Assembly (NCBI RefSeq): GCF_025698545.1
Contig: NC_068575.1
Location: 51,159,980 to 51,223,979, forward strand
Direction: 5' to 3'
DNA length: 64,000 bases
From: Gossypium raimondii
Lineage: Eukaryota > Streptophyta > Magnoliopsida > Malvales > Malvaceae
Shown piece after piece: positions 24,093 through 36,317 of this stretch (position 1 is the stretch's first letter; each line of letters starts with the position of its first letter). Both the position numbers and the translations under genes were made by a program. A model generated the notes under the pieces. It was not told the DNA's origin and did not search any database. It was given only the letters and a program-made list of their open reading frames with translations.

Positions 24093-24585
24093 GTAAGCTT
24101 CCCCCATGCATTTGGAGCAGGGCCATTATTACTACTTTTCATAAGCCTCCCCCATGCGTTTAAGAGCAAGGCCATTATTACTACTTTTTGTAAGCCTCCC
24201 TCAATGCATCTGGGACTAGGGCCATTATTACTACTTTTCGTAAGCCTCTCCATGCATCTGGGAGCAAGGCCATTATTATTACTTTTAGTAAATTCTTCCC
24301 ATGCGTCTAGGAGTAGAGTTATAATTTTTACTTTCTATAAGCCTCCCCTATGCGTTTGGAAGTAGGGTTATAATTTTTTTTAATTTTTGTAAGCCTCCCC
24401 CTACGCGTCTGGGAGTAGGGCCATTATTACTACTTTCCATAAGCCTCCTTCATGAATCTGAGAGCAGGGCCATTATTTCTACTTTTCGTAAGTTCTCTCC
24501 ATATGTCTAGGAGCAATGTTATAATTTTTACTTTCCGTAAGCCTCCCTCATGCATCTAAGAGCAAGGTCATAATACTTATCTTTT
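24093..24585. repeat. Minisatellite, about 10 units of about 49 bp
   Basis: The block GTAAGCCTCCC-ATGC-TCTGGGAGCAGGG, followed by CCATTATTACTACTTTTC, recurs with starts at 24093, 24141, 24190, 24240, 24288, 24337, 24389, 24439, 24488 and 24537: spacings of 48-52 bp. Units differ by substitutions and small indels. Later units alternate CCATTATTACTAC with TTATAATTTTTAC. It follows directly on the gypsy integrase remnant and may be an expanded 3' part of that element. Confidence 0.88.
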
Positions 24586-26415
24586 TTTTTTTTTACTCCA
24601 AAATACGTTTATGTTAAACAAACAAACCACCTGTATGCAAGACTTATGAGCAATATTGTTGCAAAGGATAAAATCCCAACAATTAATACTTAGTATAAAT
24701 TGCAATAAATATTTAGAAGGAGCAACCTTATAGCTATTCATATTGCAAAGAAATCAAGAGCGAAAATATTGGCAATTGATGAAGAAATGATTTATATTAC
24801 TACCATGCATACCACTCGTAATAGAGACAACCATGAAGCAATAAAACCAAAGCACTGAGAGAAAAATGGAAACTTTCATTACTATGAAAAACATATTACA
24901 AAAACAAAATTAATTCTCAACATTACAACCCCTAAACACCTTCAATAGGCTCCTTACTAGGTGGATCCTAGCCACCAAGTGCGGTATTGATTTCCTCTCC
25001 TGCTGCATCATAATTCCCTCTATTGCTTGGTATCGTTGAAAAGTGAAAGGAAAAAAATAAAACAATTGAAAAATGTTTACTTTGAACTAACATACACTTC
25101 TCTCCCATTTTCTCTTTTCTCATCATTCCAATTTGAAAGAATTGATTTTTATGCTGTGAAAATAGAATGTCGATAATGACAATGTATCACAAAGAAAAGA
25201 AAGAAAAATAGAACACAGAATTTTACGTAGAAACCCTTTCGGAAAAAAACCCACGGGCAGAGGAGAAGAAAATTTACTATATCGAATTCAAATGATACAA
25301 GATGTGAGACAACTACGTCTATTTATAGGTTAATTTGTAAAACCATATTCTAAACAAAGTCAAATAGAAATAATGCAGTAAGGTTAAAACACCTTATTCT
25401 AATCAACATCAAATGGAGGTAGTATACTTATATTTTATTTTTGATGTAGATCCCCCGATCTTGCCAGTTATATTTTATTTTAACAAGAATTTGGGTCACA
25501 TATCTTTAACATATGCAATAGGATGAAAAATGATCACCCTCCTATTTTCTTTCCTCTCACTTTTCTTCCCAACCAAACACACTCCAAATTTATTTTCTTT
25601 CACTTTTCCATTCTTTTCTTCCATCCCTCCACTTTTCCACCTAACCAAACACACCCTTAATGATTCGCTAGCTTACTCATTGGTTGAGGCTTTTATGTTA
25701 TTTGGATTGGAGTTTATGTTTGTTGATTTTATATTTAAACCCGCATAATTTAAATATTAACACCCTTCATAAAATTCTTAATTGTTAGGTTTGCTTCCTA
25801 TGGTATTCCAAAGCACCAATTAAAATAAAGAGATAAACTAGGAAGAGCAACAATTAATGTTTTAATTTATATAAATAACATTATCTCCTCCATATAATTA
25901 AGTACAAAATAAAATAGTATAGAGAAACTTTTTGTAAAAAAAAAGTAGAATAGTCTAAAAAAAATTGCTTGTCCGATACATTTAAATCAAAACACCACGT
26001 TTCTAATGTGATCTATACCTCTTAATTTGATGCAATATCTCCTCTAAGGTATGATGGAAGTGACAACAACAATAGCAATAGCAGCAGAACAACAACAATA
26101 ATAGTAAAGAATTAGCAAATCGAACCTTCTGAAAGACAACAGCTAGCCCAAAACAGTTATTATAGCCTATGTAAAATATTAGGACGACAGACGTAATCTA
26201 TATAGGTATATAGATATAGATATAGATATAGATATAGATATAGATGATTATCAATTAAATTTATGAATTTATATTTAATTTGGCATATAAATTTGTATAC
26301 ACAATTAATCGTGTTATGTTATCTAATAAAAAATATAATTATTCATATAATTTTAAAAACTCTTGTATGATTTATTGAGGATTTATATATAAAATATTGA
26401 ATACAAATACTAAAT
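24586..26415. other. Retrotransposon-like debris and intergenic sequence
   Basis: About 25190-25340 (ACACAGAATTTTACGTAGAA, then ACCCTTTCGG and ACGGGCAGAGGAGAAGAAAA) resembles copia LTR sequence common in dicots; this is from recall and low confidence. The end AACCAAACACACCCTTAA at about 25643-25660 resembles a MITE terminus but no partner was found. A hexanucleotide array (ATAGAT)6 occupies 26210-26245. No gene. Confidence 0.4.
26210..26245. repeat. Microsatellite (ATAGAT)6
   Basis: Six perfect ATAGAT units, preceded by related TATA-rich sequence. Confidence 0.9.
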
Positions 26416-29097
26416 ATGTAACGCCATAGAATTTTTATTTTTGTTCTTGCGAAGGTGTGACATAACAGTGTATCTGCTTCAGCGGTGAAGTGTTCTGGGT
26501 GTGTGAGAAGCAAATTTTTGTATTTTTATGAATAAGCCCTATCTTTGGTCATTAGGTTTTTAAGTAAAAGTTGGTAAATAATTAATAGAATGAGTCTGTT
26601 GGTTTGGTGGATAAGTAGAGTGTTGGTGTGAAGGAGATCTTGTGTTCAATTCTTTGTGATGGCGTGGAGACAATATTTTTGCTCCAATTTTGGCTAAGAG
26701 TTGTGTTGGGGCAAAATTTTGAGTAGTTGTGTTTTAATGGGTTAATAGGGAGTGATTTTAGGAGATAATGGGGGAGAGGTTATCAGAAAATAATCTGATT
26801 ATCTTTTTTGTTGTAGAAAAAAAGTAGAGTTTCGGTTTTCTCTCTAATTACCTAAATTTTTCTGACATTTTCTTCTTCGTTTTCCCTCATCTGCCGATTC
26901 TTTCCCCTAGTTGCTGCCGAAATTTCCATTATTTTTTCCCCTTCCATTTCTTTCTTTATTTTCTAATTGATTTGGTTGTTCATCTTTGGTTGCGTGTGTT
27001 CGGTAAGTAACACTTTTGTCTATTGTTAATCATTCTTGATTAATCTCTGAAAGAGGGATTCCTTTTTGGTGTTTAGGAGTTAATCAAGGGGCTGGTGGTT
27101 TTGAATCGACGCTATAATTGTGCGAAGTCGTGGTTACTCAAGTGAGATAAGTGTTTTGTTACGTTTTTAGTCGAGTTCCTTCTAAAATTGGTTGATTAAA
27201 AATGAATTAAGTGATTAATCTAGAGATTTGTTGGTCGGTTTTTAAGCTCTGGAGGCTTAGGAGTGCTTACGCATTAGAAACGATACCAGGTGTGTACCCG
27301 AAACGCAGAAAATGGGATTTGGCGAAAAGCCAAAATTACTTGCTGTCGAGAAATAAGATAAATAAGAGAAAATGATGTGAAAAATTGTAGAGAAAGGAAA
27401 TAAGGGTGTTATAAACTTGGAAATCAACATTCTGCACTAAAATAGTTTTGGACAATAGCAGTAGCCTAAATTTGAAAAATCATCAAAAATAGTGGAAATT
27501 GAGTTAGAGGTTAAATAAAATACGAAATTAAATTTTATTGAGTCTAGTTTCTCATGGAAGAAACAGTGTAAGTAATGAAATTGTGAGTTATGAGGTATAA
27601 TGAATTTTGTGAGGCAAGGTCAGAATGGGTTCGGGTTCCCCTGTTCTGACTTTGGAAAAATCATCGAAAATTGTAAAAAAATAATTAGGAGCTTAAATTT
27701 ATATGTTTAAATCCTTAACGAGTTTATTTTTAAGAGAAACAAACAAAAATATCATCCAAATCTCGTACTAAGAGATAAATAATTTTTAGTAAGGAAATGT
27801 TGAAGCTGTCAAACAACAGAATTAGGATAGATTTGAAGATTTTACTGTACTTATTTGATAAACTATAACATCTAAAACTTTTATGGTAGAAAGGTATTTG
27901 AGCCTAGTTTCGAAAACATCAAGCGGATCTTAATTTGGAATTCTGTAGCTCAAGATATAAATAATTTAGTGACAATGACTCAAGTAGACAGCTTTGAATG
28001 AACATATAAGTAAGTAGTGAAAACATATATGAATATTTAGCTAGCATGGATTACATTAAAAATGGATCGCACGATCAATGCCAATTTGGGCCGAGTGGGC
28101 CACATGGGCACACACGAGCGTGTGGGCCCATTTTTACCGGAATATTTCTAAGGTTTCACAGGTTGCCCAAGTTGATTGTGAACCTACTGTAAGGTTGGTA
28201 AGCGCTACTTAAACCCCTAAATGTGTGAAATTGACTGAATGATATCTGTACTGAGCATGTTAATATCTGAACCGAATATATGCACTACAATTGCATAATA
28301 GCATATCATCCATAGTATGTTGCAATGCATGAGGTTGGGGATTGTTATTTGGAGGAAGTGTACTGAAAGGCTTTAAGCCTAATTTATTAGCAGCTCAGCT
28401 GGAAACTACTATTTTGTGCCGCATTCAGTACTACTTGGAGTGTAGGGATGGGTAGGTTGATTATATCCCCACATGGAGTGTAGGGTTGGACGGAGGTGGT
28501 GTATAGAGGTTGGATGGGTAGGATTTTGCTACTGCATAACTGTTAATGCTATTGATATTGTGATGGGCTAAGGCCATATTGCATTTTTGACACTGTACTG
28601 AGTTGAGCTAAGGCCCAAACTGTCACTGATACTGAAATGGACTTAGGCCCAAGATTGTTCAACTGTGTATTGTGAATACTGATTATTTGTTTGTTTCTAC
28701 TGGATTACACACTGAGTTTACGTAAACTCACCCATTTTGTTTAATGTGCACAGGTAATCTCCAGACTTAGACAATCGGTGCGACAGAGGACTCAGAGGTG
28801 ACCATAGAAATTTTTGGACTTCATAGACTTCAATTTATGTTTTATGATTTAATTATTATTGATTATTTGGGTTGTAATTTAAGGATTCTCTGGGACTTTG
28901 GTTTTAAATTTTGTGTTTTTATTTATTTATTTTACTTTATGGATTTATACCTGCTGGTCGTAAGAAATTCAGTTTTTAAAAAGTTAAAATAGTTTCTAAA
29001 GGCTTGATCACTTAGACTGTTTTATTAAAGCTTCCGCAACGAGGGGTGTTTTAAGACAAATGTTTTAAATGAATAAGGACGACTTTTTAAGTTCTTT
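26415..29097 (+). mobile_element. Gypsy-type LTR, 3' end missing
   Basis: Begins TGTAACGCC like other gypsy LTRs of this window. It contains the near-palindrome CACACGAGCGTGTGGGCCCA (about 28112) and a 3' portion with CACAGGTAATCTCCAG, GCTTCCGCAACGAGGGGTG and AATAAGGACGACTTT, which in recall are typical of long gypsy (Tekay/Gorge-like) LTRs in cotton relatives. The expected GGTGTTACA end is absent: the sequence runs straight into a copia LTR remnant near 29098. No open frame of note. Probably a solo or truncated LTR. Confidence 0.6.
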
Positions 29098-29239
29098 AAA
29101 CGAAATACAAAATTCATTCAATACACATTCTAGTTTTATTCAACATATTGTAGATATTAACATGGTATCAGTCGCCTAGGTTCTAGAGATCTAATATTCG
29201 TCTGCTTCCATGAATACCACTGCTTCTGCTAGTTTTGCC

Positions 29240-30070
29240 CCTATCGAGCATTGTTGTCCGACATTTACTGGTGCTCAGATCGTTTAGTCCTTTCCTCGCC
29301 ATGACATTGTTTAGTTGGATAATGAAAATTTTGTTCAATGGCAGCAACATATTTGCTTGATTATTGCAGGTTATGAATTGACTAGTTTTTTTATGGGAAC
29401 GTTACCTGCTCCGCCGCGTTTTGTGCAGTCTCCGGAGGGATCTCTAGTTCCAAATCTGGATGCCTCGGCGTTCGTCCAACAGGATAGGTTACTTGCCTCC
29501 TGGTTACTTTCCACTATTAGTCATTCACTGTTGTCTTCTTTTACAGATGCTAGGACGTCATGTGATGTTTGGAATACTGCCACTCGTCTCTTCGCCGCGG
29601 TCACAGGTGCAAAGTTATCTCGCATTCGTCATAATTTACACTCGCTTAAGAAAGGTAATTTGTCAATAAAAGAGTATGTAGCAAAGATTCAGAATATCAG
29701 CACATTAATCGAGGCTTCTAGATCTCAGAGGTAGAGAAAGTGAAGATCGTCCTTGTGAGCCTGCCTTAAGAGTTTGACGCCGTGCTTACCTTAGTGTTGT
29801 TCTCGTTGGAAACCCTACCGTTAAAATGCCTCATTGATGTACTGTTGGAATATGAAAGTCGTCAGATGCGTACGGTTCAAGAAGTGTCGTTTCATGCTAA
29901 TCTTTTGGAGTCTGTTCCGTCGCTGCCGGTGGTGGACTCTGTCTGTGGTGGGCATTCCTCGTCTAGTGGTAGCGAGAAAGGGTTTCAATCCCAAATCCAA
30001 TGTCAGATTTGTGATCGATTTGGACATTTAGCCCAATGATGTTATTATCGTTATAACCGCGAGTACGATG
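29240..30070 (+). pseudogene. copia GAG remnant with zinc knuckle
   Basis: The frame from 29315 has the copia GAG pattern (W-Q-I---L--Y-L--F, LASWLLSTIS, VWNTATRLFA, SIKEYV-KI). It breaks at 29734. The zinc knuckle CQICDRFGHLAQ at about 30000-30040 has a stop where the final residues should follow. Upstream codons before 29315 are also interrupted by stops. Confidence 0.85.
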
Positions 30071-30833
30071 GTCAACCGTCGGTTGCTTGGGCTTCCAATC
30101 GATCGATTATGCTGGACAGGGTTCGGATGCTGGTTTCTTGTTTCTGTCGCCAGCCTCTGGTCAATTTGGTGGTCCTATGTCGATGGCGTCGTAGGGATTT
30201 TTTTCTAGTGGTAACTGTTGGGGTGGTCATTTGCCGTCTACTGTGCATCCCATGCCTATGTCGTACACTAAGGTTTTTAACCGTTTTGCTGCATTTGATG
30301 ATGGAGTAGGTCTGTCGTTTGGGCACCATGCTGGGTCAAGCCAGCCATTTGGGCCTGGACATAAGACTCAATTTGCGCTTGGGTTGGGTTCGCAGTTTGG
30401 GCCTGTTGTTAGGTTCATCAGGCCGAATAATTTTGGCCAACATACTGGGCTGCCCGTGCGTGCTAAGTCATCTGGCCAGACCAAAATTTTAAGGGTGAAT
30501 ATCCTTCACTTGGGCTGACTTCTAATATTCTTTCAAATGGGTCGACATCAAATTGTGTGGAGTTTGCAAGTTCTCTTGGTTATGGCCGCGAGCTTAGGAT
30601 TTCAGGCGGAGATGTCTATAATGCATCTGGGTCGTCTGTTCTTTGGCAGACCAAACCAATGGCTTGTGTTTATACTGGGTCAGATCTGTGCATTGGGCTA
30701 TGTCGACTACCCAATTTATATGCATCTGATATATCTAACTTTACTGGGTCTAATATTAATGCCACTCATTTTGGGTCCAATTTTGATGGTAATGATTCAT
30801 ATATTCCTATGCCTGTAGGAACTGTGTCCTGGT

Positions 30834-31832
30834 TAGAGGTGTGCATGGGCTGGGCTAGGCTCAACTAAAAATTTAGGCTCGTTTGCTAGGCCCAAGCTCG
30901 ACCCAAAAAATTGCCCTAGCCTGATCCAGATAAAAATGCTAAAACCCATACCCGATTCGGCCCGGCCATATTAATTTTTATATTATTTTTTATGTGATTT
31001 TAAAATATATAATACATCAAAAACACTAAAAACATCAAAATAAATATTAAAAAAAATAGAATTTTTTTGTCCTTTAGTGAATTCGGGCCGGGCCTGGGCA
31101 AAAAATGCCTTACCCGAGGCCCGACCTATTTTTTATACGGGCCTTATTTTTTTATTCAAGCCCATTTTTCGAGTCTATATTTTTGCCCAAACCCTCCTAC
31201 ATAGGGGTGTTCATTCGGTTAACTGACCTGAAATAACATTAACCGAATTAACCGACCTTTCAAAATTTTTAACCGTTAACCAAACTGAATTTTTTTCAAA
31301 AAAAAGTAACCGAACAGAAATTAACCGAAAAAAATTTTTGGTTAAAAATTAACCGAATTAACCGAATTACCCGAATTAACTGAATTAACCAGATTACCCG
31401 AATTACCCGAATTAACCGAATTAACCGAATTGAATCACTATATAATTAAATTATTTTTAGACTTTTAGACTTTAGTTTTAGTTTTAGTTTTAGAATTTTA
31501 TTTTTATTTATTAAATTATTTGTAATTTTTATGATTGGGTTAGGTTGGGTAATTGGGTTGGGTTGAATATTTGGGTTTGGATTGGGTTTAGGTGAATAGT
31601 GGGCCTATTTATATATTATAATTTTATTTATTAATTTTTTTGGTTAAACCGAAAAAATTCGGTTAACCGACCGGTTTCGAACCGAATTAACCGTTAACCA
31701 AAAAATTAAAAAATAATTAACCGACCCCGACCGAAAAAATTTGGCTAACCGACCGAATTTTGCACACCCCTACTCCTACATTTTACCAGGCCTTCAGGTT
31801 GGGCCGGGTGGCCTGACCCATGAGCAGGTCTA
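30834..31832. mobile_element. Non-autonomous hAT-type element inserted in the copia element
   Basis: Ends TAGAGGTGTGCATGGG and, reversed, TAGACCTGCTCATGGG. It is flanked by GTCCTGGT (30826-30833) and GTCTTGGT (31833-31840), a 7-of-8 match to an 8-bp target duplication. The copia reading continues across: the codons for a tryptophan and YPDSGATHH resume at the right flank. GC-rich GGCCCGGCC-type repeats fill the arms. It was itself invaded by the element at 31202-31772. Confidence 0.85.
31202..31772. mobile_element. hAT-type MITE nested in the previous element
   Basis: Ends TAGGGGTGTTCATTCGG and, reversed, TAGGGGTGTGCAAAATTCGG, with a perfect 8-bp target duplication CTCCTACA at 31194-31201 and 31773-31780. 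The interior carries a short-period array of ATTAACCGA/ATTACCCGA units at 31346-31432. No transposase. This is the youngest of three nested insertions here. Confidence 0.93.
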
Positions 31833-31840
31833 GTCTTGGT

Positions 31841-32205
31841 ATCCGGATTCAGGGGCTACGCACCATGTCTGTCGCGATGCCTCTACTTTGAATGACTCTA
31901 CACCTTACTTAGGTACATCCTTTCTCTTAATGGGTGACGGGACTCCCACCAGGATCTCATTTGTTGGATATTATGTTTTACCTACACAGATTAAATTGCT
32001 TCGTTTGTCTAATGTTTTGTGTTTACAGACTATATGGAAAAATCTCCTATCTATGTCTCAGTTTGCCACTGACAATAACGTGTTTTTTTAATTTCATCTG
32101 ACTTATTGTGTTATTAAGGACATCAAGACTCAGGAAATTTTACTGAGAGGCCACATTCGTGATAGGCTCTATCATTTTTCTCCGCCGAATGCTTTTGATC
32201 AGTTT
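31841..32205 (+). pseudogene. copia protease and pre-integrase remnant
   Basis: Just right of the nested elements the frame gives YPDSGATHHVCRD, the aspartic-protease active site (DSGA) of copia polyproteins, then GDGTPTRISFVG and LSNVLCLQTIWKNLLSMSQF. An in-frame stop falls at about 32090. Confidence 0.85.
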
Positions 32206-32208
32206 GTT

Positions 32209-33527
32209 GTGGCTCCTTCTATTGCCAACAATGGACTCCAGACTCGTCTTACCAGCTATAATATTTTTACTTTCGGGCACAAACTTCTTGGTCATCCCTC
32301 TGCTTCTATAGTTAAATCTGTTTTAGATAAATGTAATATTGCTTTCGATAAATTTTACCTTGATAATGTTTATACTGCATGTCAGAAAGGGAAGTATCAT
32401 AAATTGCTTTTTCCAAACTCTACTACTGAATATAATGATCCTTTTGTTTGGGTTGTCTCCAATTTATGGGGACCTGCGTCTGTTGCTTGTGGAAGTAATT
32501 GGTATAATGTCTCGTTTATTAACATGTGCACTCGCTTTACTTGGATTTATCTTATTCGCCAAAAATTTCAGGTGGTGGATTGCTTTGTTTAGTTTTAGCA
32601 GTTAGTCAAAACTTAGTTTGGGAGAAATGTCAAACAATTTCAGAGTGATTGGGGTGGAGAGTTTCGAGCTTTCACGTCCGTTTTGGCTACTCAAGGGATA
32701 GTTCATAGGTTGTCCTGTTCACATACAACCGAACAAAATGGGTGGCTGAACGCAAACACCGGCATATTGTTGACGTGGGTCTCACACTTTTGGCCCAAGC
32801 AAATCTTCCTATGGATTATTAGGGCTACGTATTTTGTTGTGCTGTTTATCTCATTAATCATCTTCCTACTTCAGTTTTGAAGGGTTAGTCTCCGTACAAG
32901 GTTTTTCATAGACAAGACCCCACATATGATCATCTACGAGTATTTGGGTGTTGTTGTTTTTCATATTTGTGTCTTTTTCTGCGTCATAAGTTGGATTTTC
33001 CTTTTCAGCCCTGTATGTTCTTGGGGTATAGTTCCCAACATAAAGGTTATATATGTCTCACACCGGATGGTAAGATAGTCATTTTTCGTCACGTTGTGTT
33101 TGATGAACAACGGTTTCTGTCTACTACGTCTGCTAAGGGTTCTGAGCCTCAGTTTAGACAGTATATCTCAACATATGTTCCTATTGTTCAACCTCTCTCT
33201 TGTCGGCCCACGAAGTCCTTGTTCGCTCAACCCCCTGAGTCATTATCTCCTGCTCCTGTTTTTTGTCCCTCGCCCTCTGTCTTAGGAGTTCTCCAGGCTG
33301 CTTTGGGCTCTGACTGTGAGCCACGTCGTCTCTCTTCCTTACCCACTGGAGACAGTGTTCCCGGTCCAACTACAATTATGTCAAATATTTCATCGTCTCC
33401 TTTGTCTATGACGAATACTCATCCAATGGTTACTCGGTCTAAGGCCGGTATTTTTAAGCCCAATGCTATGTCTGTTGAAGCTGTAGAACCCCACACGATT
33501 GAGGAAGCCTTTTCTACCGCAGAATGA
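32209..33527 (+). pseudogene. copia integrase remnant
   Basis: Contains HKLLGHPS (GAG-pre-integrase/HHCC region, about 32278), a core with WGPASVACGSNWYNVSFINM, then SDWGGEFRAFTSVLATQGIV and HTTEQNG around the second and third acidic positions, and a C-terminal segment with CMFLGYSSQHKGYICL at about 33015. Stops and frameshifts between segments (32592, about 32880) show decay. Confidence 0.85.
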
Positions 33528-34236
33528 CGTGCAACAGCACAAGCTGAGTATGATGCCCTCGTTAATAATTCCACCTGGGAACTTGTTCTGTTACCAAATA
33601 GTCACAAGGTGATCAGATGTAAGTGGTTTTTTAAAGTAAAGAAAAATCCTGATGGAACTGTCGCCCGTCGTAAGGCTTGGTTAGTAGCAAAAGGATGTTC
33701 TTAAGTACTTGGATGTGATTTCAAGGAAACATTTAGTCTGGTAGTAAAACATGCTACTATTCGAACCATATTGTCTGTTGTTGTTTTCAAAGGTTGGTAG
33801 CTCTGTCAGGTAGATGTGAATAATGCGTTTTGAAATGGCGATCTTGCTGATGAAGTGTTCATGCAACAACCTCCAGTGTATGTTCAATATGGTCCGACTG
33901 GCGAATCTTTAGTATGTCGTCTGAAGAAAGCTTTGTATGGGCTACGTCAGGCTCCGCGTGCCTGGTTTGATAAGTTGAAGTGTTTTCTCGTTTCTGTTGG
34001 TTTTTTCCTATCAAAGTCTAATGCATCTCTGTTTGTTCGAGTTACGCCTGACTCCACTGTTTATGTTCTTGTTTATGTGGATGATATTATCGTTAGTGGA
34101 AGTATGCCTAACTGCATAAGTAATTTTGTTCAGCAGTTGAATGAGGAGTTCTCCCTTAAAGATATGGGTGATCTTCATTATTTTCTAGGGATTGTGGTTA
34201 CTCATTCATCCACCGGGTGTCTTCATCTTTGCTAAC
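33528..34236 (+). pseudogene. copia reverse transcriptase remnant
   Basis: The segment has KVIRCKWFFKVKKNPDGTV-like sequence, then CRLKKALYGLRQAPRAWFDK and the catalytic YVDDI at about 34075, followed by FSLKDMGDLHYFLGI. Stops at about 33703, 33798 and 34233 and a damaged NAF-NG region mean no functional enzyme. Confidence 0.88.
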
Positions 34237-34628
34237 GAAAATACATCCGGGTGTTTTCATTATTGGACAGAAGTTCTATGACTAATGCTAAGAGTGTTCA
34301 TACTCTAATGATAAGCTCGTCTACCCTGTCCAAGGATGGCAGGGATCGTCTTCGTGACCTTATTGAATACATGAGTCTTGCAGGTGCTCTATAGTATACG
34401 GTCCTAACTCGACTTGATATTGCCTATGCAGTAAATCGTATATATCAGTTCATACATACATCTACTACTGTACTTTTGGTTGCATTAAAATGAATCTTGC
34501 AGTATTTATGTGGTACTCTTTATTATGGGATTGTCTTTCGTCCATCTGACAAGCTTTCTTTAGTTGGTTATGTCGATGCTAGCTGAGGGCTGAATTTTGA
34601 TGATCGTCGATCTACAACAGGCTACTTC

Positions 34629-34987
34629 GTGTATTTTGGTCACACACCTGTCTCTTGGTGTTCAAAAAAACAACAAGTTGTTTCGTGGTCTACGGCTGAG
34701 GCCGAATATCGGAGTCTCGCTGCACCTACCAGCGATGTTACTTGGTTGGTCTCGCTGCTAAAGGAGTTACAACTTCACTCTAACGATCCACTTACTATTT
34801 GGTGTGATAACTCTAGTGCCATCGCAGTTGCTGCTAATCCCGTCTTACATTCTAAGTTCAAACATGTAGAGCTTGACCTGTTCTTTGTCCGCGAGAAAGT
34901 AGCTGATGGTTCTATTGTCGCTGGTGAGGTACCTGTTTATGATTAGATTGCTGACATTCTTACCAAACCTCTGTCTATTTCATTCTT
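34629..34987 (+). pseudogene. copia RNase H remnant
   Basis: Reads PVSWCSKKQQVVSWSTAEAE with YRSLAA following, then WCDNSSAI and KHVELDLFFVRE, standard copia RNase H blocks. A stop replaces a codon before IADILTKPLS at 34946. Confidence 0.88.
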
Positions 34988-35039
34988 TGCTCGATTTCGT
35001 GGTCTTCTTCGGGTTTTGCCTGTCGAGAAAATAAGTGAA

Positions 35040-35241
35040 TGTTAGAGTATAAATAAAGACTCTATTAGTCTATTAGTTGTTAGTTGTATTCTGTTATTCA
35101 AAGAAGTTTTGCTGTTAAATTGTTAGCAGCAGTTACTCATACACTTTATAAACACTATTGCTATATTGATTAAAAAGACGATAATACAAAATTCTTTCAA
35201 TACACATTCTAGTTTTATTCAACTTACTGTAGATATTAACA
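35040..35241 (+). mobile_element. 3' LTR of the copia element
   Basis: 202 bp, TGTTAGAGTATAAATAAAGA to TAGATATTAACA. Its last 65 bp match 29098-29162 with few differences. A purine-rich GAGAAAATAAGTGAA immediately precedes it as polypurine tract. Confidence 0.85.
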
Positions 35242-36317
35242 ATATATATAAAACTTACCTATAAATCTTCTTAATTGCCTTGGACTTATTCGAAACATCA
35301 TGCCATGGTTATAGTTTCTTTTGTTATGACTTATAAAACCTGTTCAACATCAGCCCAAACCAAACATGAGATTTCCATCCCCCTAAATGTGAATAAAATA
35401 CAACCACAAGTTGACTTCATATTCACTCTATTGGAGTTTTCTATACTTCATATAATCTTATTAATTTTCTTTTATACAAGTTTGATAATTTTTTAAATAA
35501 TTTCTTGATGACTTTTTGATATTTACAGTTTTAGTAACTGTTATACATCAGTAGCCACTAGCCTGAGCTGTAGAAAGGATTTGGGTTTTCGACCCGCGAC
35601 CCGGATAGATCCTACTCGGAGACTAAGTGTAAGGGGAATATCGCGAGGATAGCGAGGCGGGTTCGCAGATATAGCTTGCAAGGAGAGTTTGGGTACATGG
35701 CTCACACAAGGGAGTCAACGAGCACAGCTCGCAGGTCGAGCTCGCAAGAATGCAGGGAAGGCCACAACCCCAGTTCGCACGCACCCAAATAGTGTGCAGA
35801 AAGGACCATGTGCCCCATAGGCCACTCAAACACATGTCCAACAGGTACGAAGCCCACTCAGGATATCAATCCCAGGAACAAAAAGGACTGTATGCTCCAT
35901 AGACACGTGTCCAGCAAGCTTGGAGTTCGTAGAGAATATCAGTATTGGGGACAGATAATGTCAGTACCGAAGCCAATAGAATCAAGACAAAATAGTGGGG
36001 CTCTGCTATGAGCTGTAATAGTACTTCCAACCGCATGTATAAATACTCCAACATTCCTATCAATTAGACATGAGAAATTTTTATTTTTATTTTATATAAT
36101 TTCGATTACTTTTTCTACCAACATCGGTAACTTTTGAAGGTAAATTTATAAACATAAAACAAGAATTCATCACAACATTGTTCTCTTCATCAACGTGCTC
36201 ATTCTCAGATGATTTCAATTAGCTCACTAACATGTCAAAAGCTATAGCTATTACATTATTGATAATGGCGATCGGTTATTATTAACTCCATCAGAATTCA
36301 TAAGGATAGAGTAGGTG
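35242..36317. other. Intergenic / unclassified repeat
   Basis: 35530-36060 is unusually GC-rich for the window and has no frame with a domain. It may be an LTR fragment (TATAAATACTCC near its right end resembles an LTR promoter). The last part, from about 36215, is 3' flank of the first PI-1 gene and is similar to the 3' flank of the PI-1 copy at 42.3 kb. Confidence 0.4.

Larger units (their letters stand above)
29098..35241 (+). mobile_element. Decayed Ty1/copia retrotransposon with nested elements
   Basis: A 65-bp 5' LTR remnant (29098-29162) matches the end of the 3' LTR (35040-35241, TGTTAGAG...ATTAACA). A primer-binding site TGGTATCAG, complementary to initiator tRNA-Met, starts at 29163. 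Domains run GAG, protease, integrase, reverse transcriptase, RNase H, the copia order. Stops and frameshifts interrupt every domain. Two hAT-type elements inserted between GAG and protease (30834-31832). The 5' LTR lost about two thirds of its length, so the copy cannot be autonomous. Confidence 0.92.

Noticed and set aside
24093-24585. Possible CRISPR-like array
   Set aside because: Units are directly adjacent, imperfect and without unique spacers; this is a plant minisatellite.
29315-29734. Stand-alone gene of 139 codons
   Set aside because: It is the GAG part of a decayed copia element and continues past stops into the rest of the polyprotein.
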